Source: Piscinibacter aquaticus
Lineage (GTDB): Bacteria > Pseudomonadota > Gammaproteobacteria > Burkholderiales > Burkholderiaceae_C
Reading direction: 5' to 3'
DNA length: 64,000 nucleotides
NCBI GenBank assembly: GCA_007994965.1
Contig: VOPW01000001.1
Span: 2,108,001 to 2,172,000, forward strand
Part shown: positions 63,179 through 64,000 of the stretch, piece after piece
Layout: the number at the start of each line of letters is the position of its first letter
Position numbering within the stretch: position 1 is the first letter of the stretch
Notes under the pieces: model-generated
What the model was told of the DNA's origin: nothing
Databases searched by the model: none
Seen by the model: only the letters and a program-made list of their open reading frames with translations
Program-made: the position numbers and the translations under genes

Positions 63179-64000
63179 TGGAACTCATCGTGCAAGGCCG
63201 CAAGGCCTACGCCTACACCGGCGGCAAACCCTTCGATGCCAGCCTGCCCTGCGTGATCTTCCTCCACGGCGCGATGAACGACCACAGCGTGTGGAACCTG
63301 CTCGCGCGCTGGTTCGCGCACCATGGCCATGCGGTGCTGGCGGTCGACCAACCCGCCCACGGCCGCAGCGAAGGCCCGGCGGCCGCCTCGGTCGAGTCGC
63401 TCGCCGACTGGGCGCTGGCCTTGCTCGACGCGGCAGGCGTGCAGCGCGCCGCGGTGGTGGGCCACAGCATGGGCACGCTGATCGGGCTGGAGATGGCTGC
63501 CCGCGCGCCGGATCGCATCACGCAGCTGGCGATGATCGGCACGGCCTACCCGATGAAGGTGTCGGATGCGCTGCTGGGCACGGCGCGCGAGCAGCCGCTG
63601 CGCGCCATCGACCTGGTGAACAGCCTTTCGCACGCAAGCATCGCCACCAAGCCGTCGTTCCCTGGCCCGGGCATGTGGGTGCATGGCGGCGCCCGCGCGC
63701 TGATGCGCCGCGTGCTCGCCGGCGGCAGCGGGCTGGAAGGACGCAACCTCTTCGAGCACGACTTCCGCCTGTGCGACGCCTACGCCAACGGCTTGCAGGC
63801 GGCGGCTGAGGTGCGCTGCCCCGTGACGCTCGTCCTGGGTGCGCGCGATCAGATGACGTCACCGAAAGCCACACGCGAACTGGCCACCGCGCTGCGCGCC
63901 CAAATCCTCACGCTGCCCGCCGGGCATTCCCTGATGACCGAGGTTCCGGACGGCGTGTTGAATGCGGTCCGTCAGGCGCTCGCCCGAGCGCAGGAGCCCG
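63178..64000 (+). CDS. Alpha/beta hydrolase (3' end beyond the window)
   Basis: The frame is open from the ATG at 63178 to the window end (274 codons). CVIFLHGAMNDHSVWN is the oxyanion-hole region. VDQPAHGRSEGP follows, and the nucleophile elbow is VVGHSMGTLIGLEMA (G-H-S-M-G, serine nucleophile). The acid is in VLGARDQMTSP and the histidine in LPAGHSLMTE, which completes the Ser-Asp-His triad. The start overlaps the sulfhydrylase stop as TGATG, so the two are co-translated. Substrate unknown; esterase, or hydrolase of a thioester or homoserine-type ester, are guesses. Confidence 0.9.
   Translation, partial: MELIVQGRKAYAYTGGKPFDASLPCVIFLHGAMNDHSVWNLLARWFAHHGHAVLAVDQPAHGRSEGPAAASVESLADWALALLDAAGVQRAAVVGHSMGTLIGLEMAARAPDRITQLAMIGTAYPMKVSDALLGTAREQPLRAIDLVNSLSHASIATKPSFPGPGMWVHGGARALMRRVLAGGSGLEGRNLFEHDFRLCDAYANGLQAAAEVRCPVTLVLGARDQMTSPKATRELATALRAQILTLPAGHSLMTEVPDGVLNAVRQALARAQEP

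Overview
The window is 64 kb of GC-rich chromosomal DNA from a betaproteobacterium, most probably a Burkholderiales member of the Rubrivivax/Leptothrix/Methylibium type. This rests on three things: strong GC third-position bias; a type B (zinc-free) ribosomal protein L31 next to rho; and the block carA-carB-greA-DUF4149 / yhbY-rlmE-ftsH-folP-glmM-pstSCAB-phoU-phoB-phoR, which I recognise as a conserved Burkholderiales order. I see no rRNA or tRNA genes, CRISPR array, insertion sequence, phage gene or other clear mobile element. Both ends of the window cut genes.

Layout. 1-5.6 kb: an AddAB-like helicase/nuclease pair (minus). 5.7-7.9 kb: trxA, rho and rpmE2 (plus). 8.0-9.7 kb: a membrane glycosyltransferase-like protein. 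9.7-16.2 kb: the complete phosphate system pstSCAB-phoU-phoB-phoR (minus), with a divergent FAS1 lipoprotein gene at 16.4 kb. A Pho box lies in front of both pstS and the lipoprotein gene. 16.9-21.9 kb: glmM, folP, ftsH, rlmE. 22-28 kb: yhbY (plus), then DUF4149, greA, carB and carA (minus). 28.1-30.8 kb: a GlcG-like protein, a BI-1 family membrane protein and rlmD. 30.8-37 kb: a tandem glycine riboswitch followed by gcvT-gcvH-gcvP-sdaA, a route from glycine through serine to pyruvate. 37.5-44 kb: a TctDE-type two-component system and a four-gene carbohydrate ABC transporter; the two units share a 16-bp operator-like repeat. 44-47.9 kb: tldD, pmbA and a nitronate monooxygenase, translationally coupled. 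47.9-53.5 kb: cytochrome c maturation genes ccmABCDEFGH (minus), including a 55-residue ccmD. 53.6-57.9 kb: an RND efflux pump and its adaptor. 58-61.8 kb: a chemoreceptor, aroC and a CBS-pair protein (minus). 61.9-64 kb: a MetY-like sulfhydrylase and a hydrolase that runs off the end.

The most striking property is the pattern of broken frames. Most genes over about 1 kb, including essential ones (rho, ftsH, carB, folP), carry one or more 1-4 base indels that destroy otherwise normal proteins. When the expected codons are restored, about half of the breaks fall on CCWGG sites (CCTGG or CCAGG): the site has become CTGG, CCGG, CCG, CAGG, CCTTTGG and so on. Two genes carry pairs of such events that cancel out. 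This is best explained as a consensus-sequence artefact at a methylated Dcm-type motif, as known for nanopore data, so it would indirectly report 5-methylcytosine in CCWGG. Other breaks are contractions of G/C runs or of GC dinucleotides. I therefore annotate each broken gene as one CDS over its full span and note where the frame shifts; I do not think these are pseudogenes.
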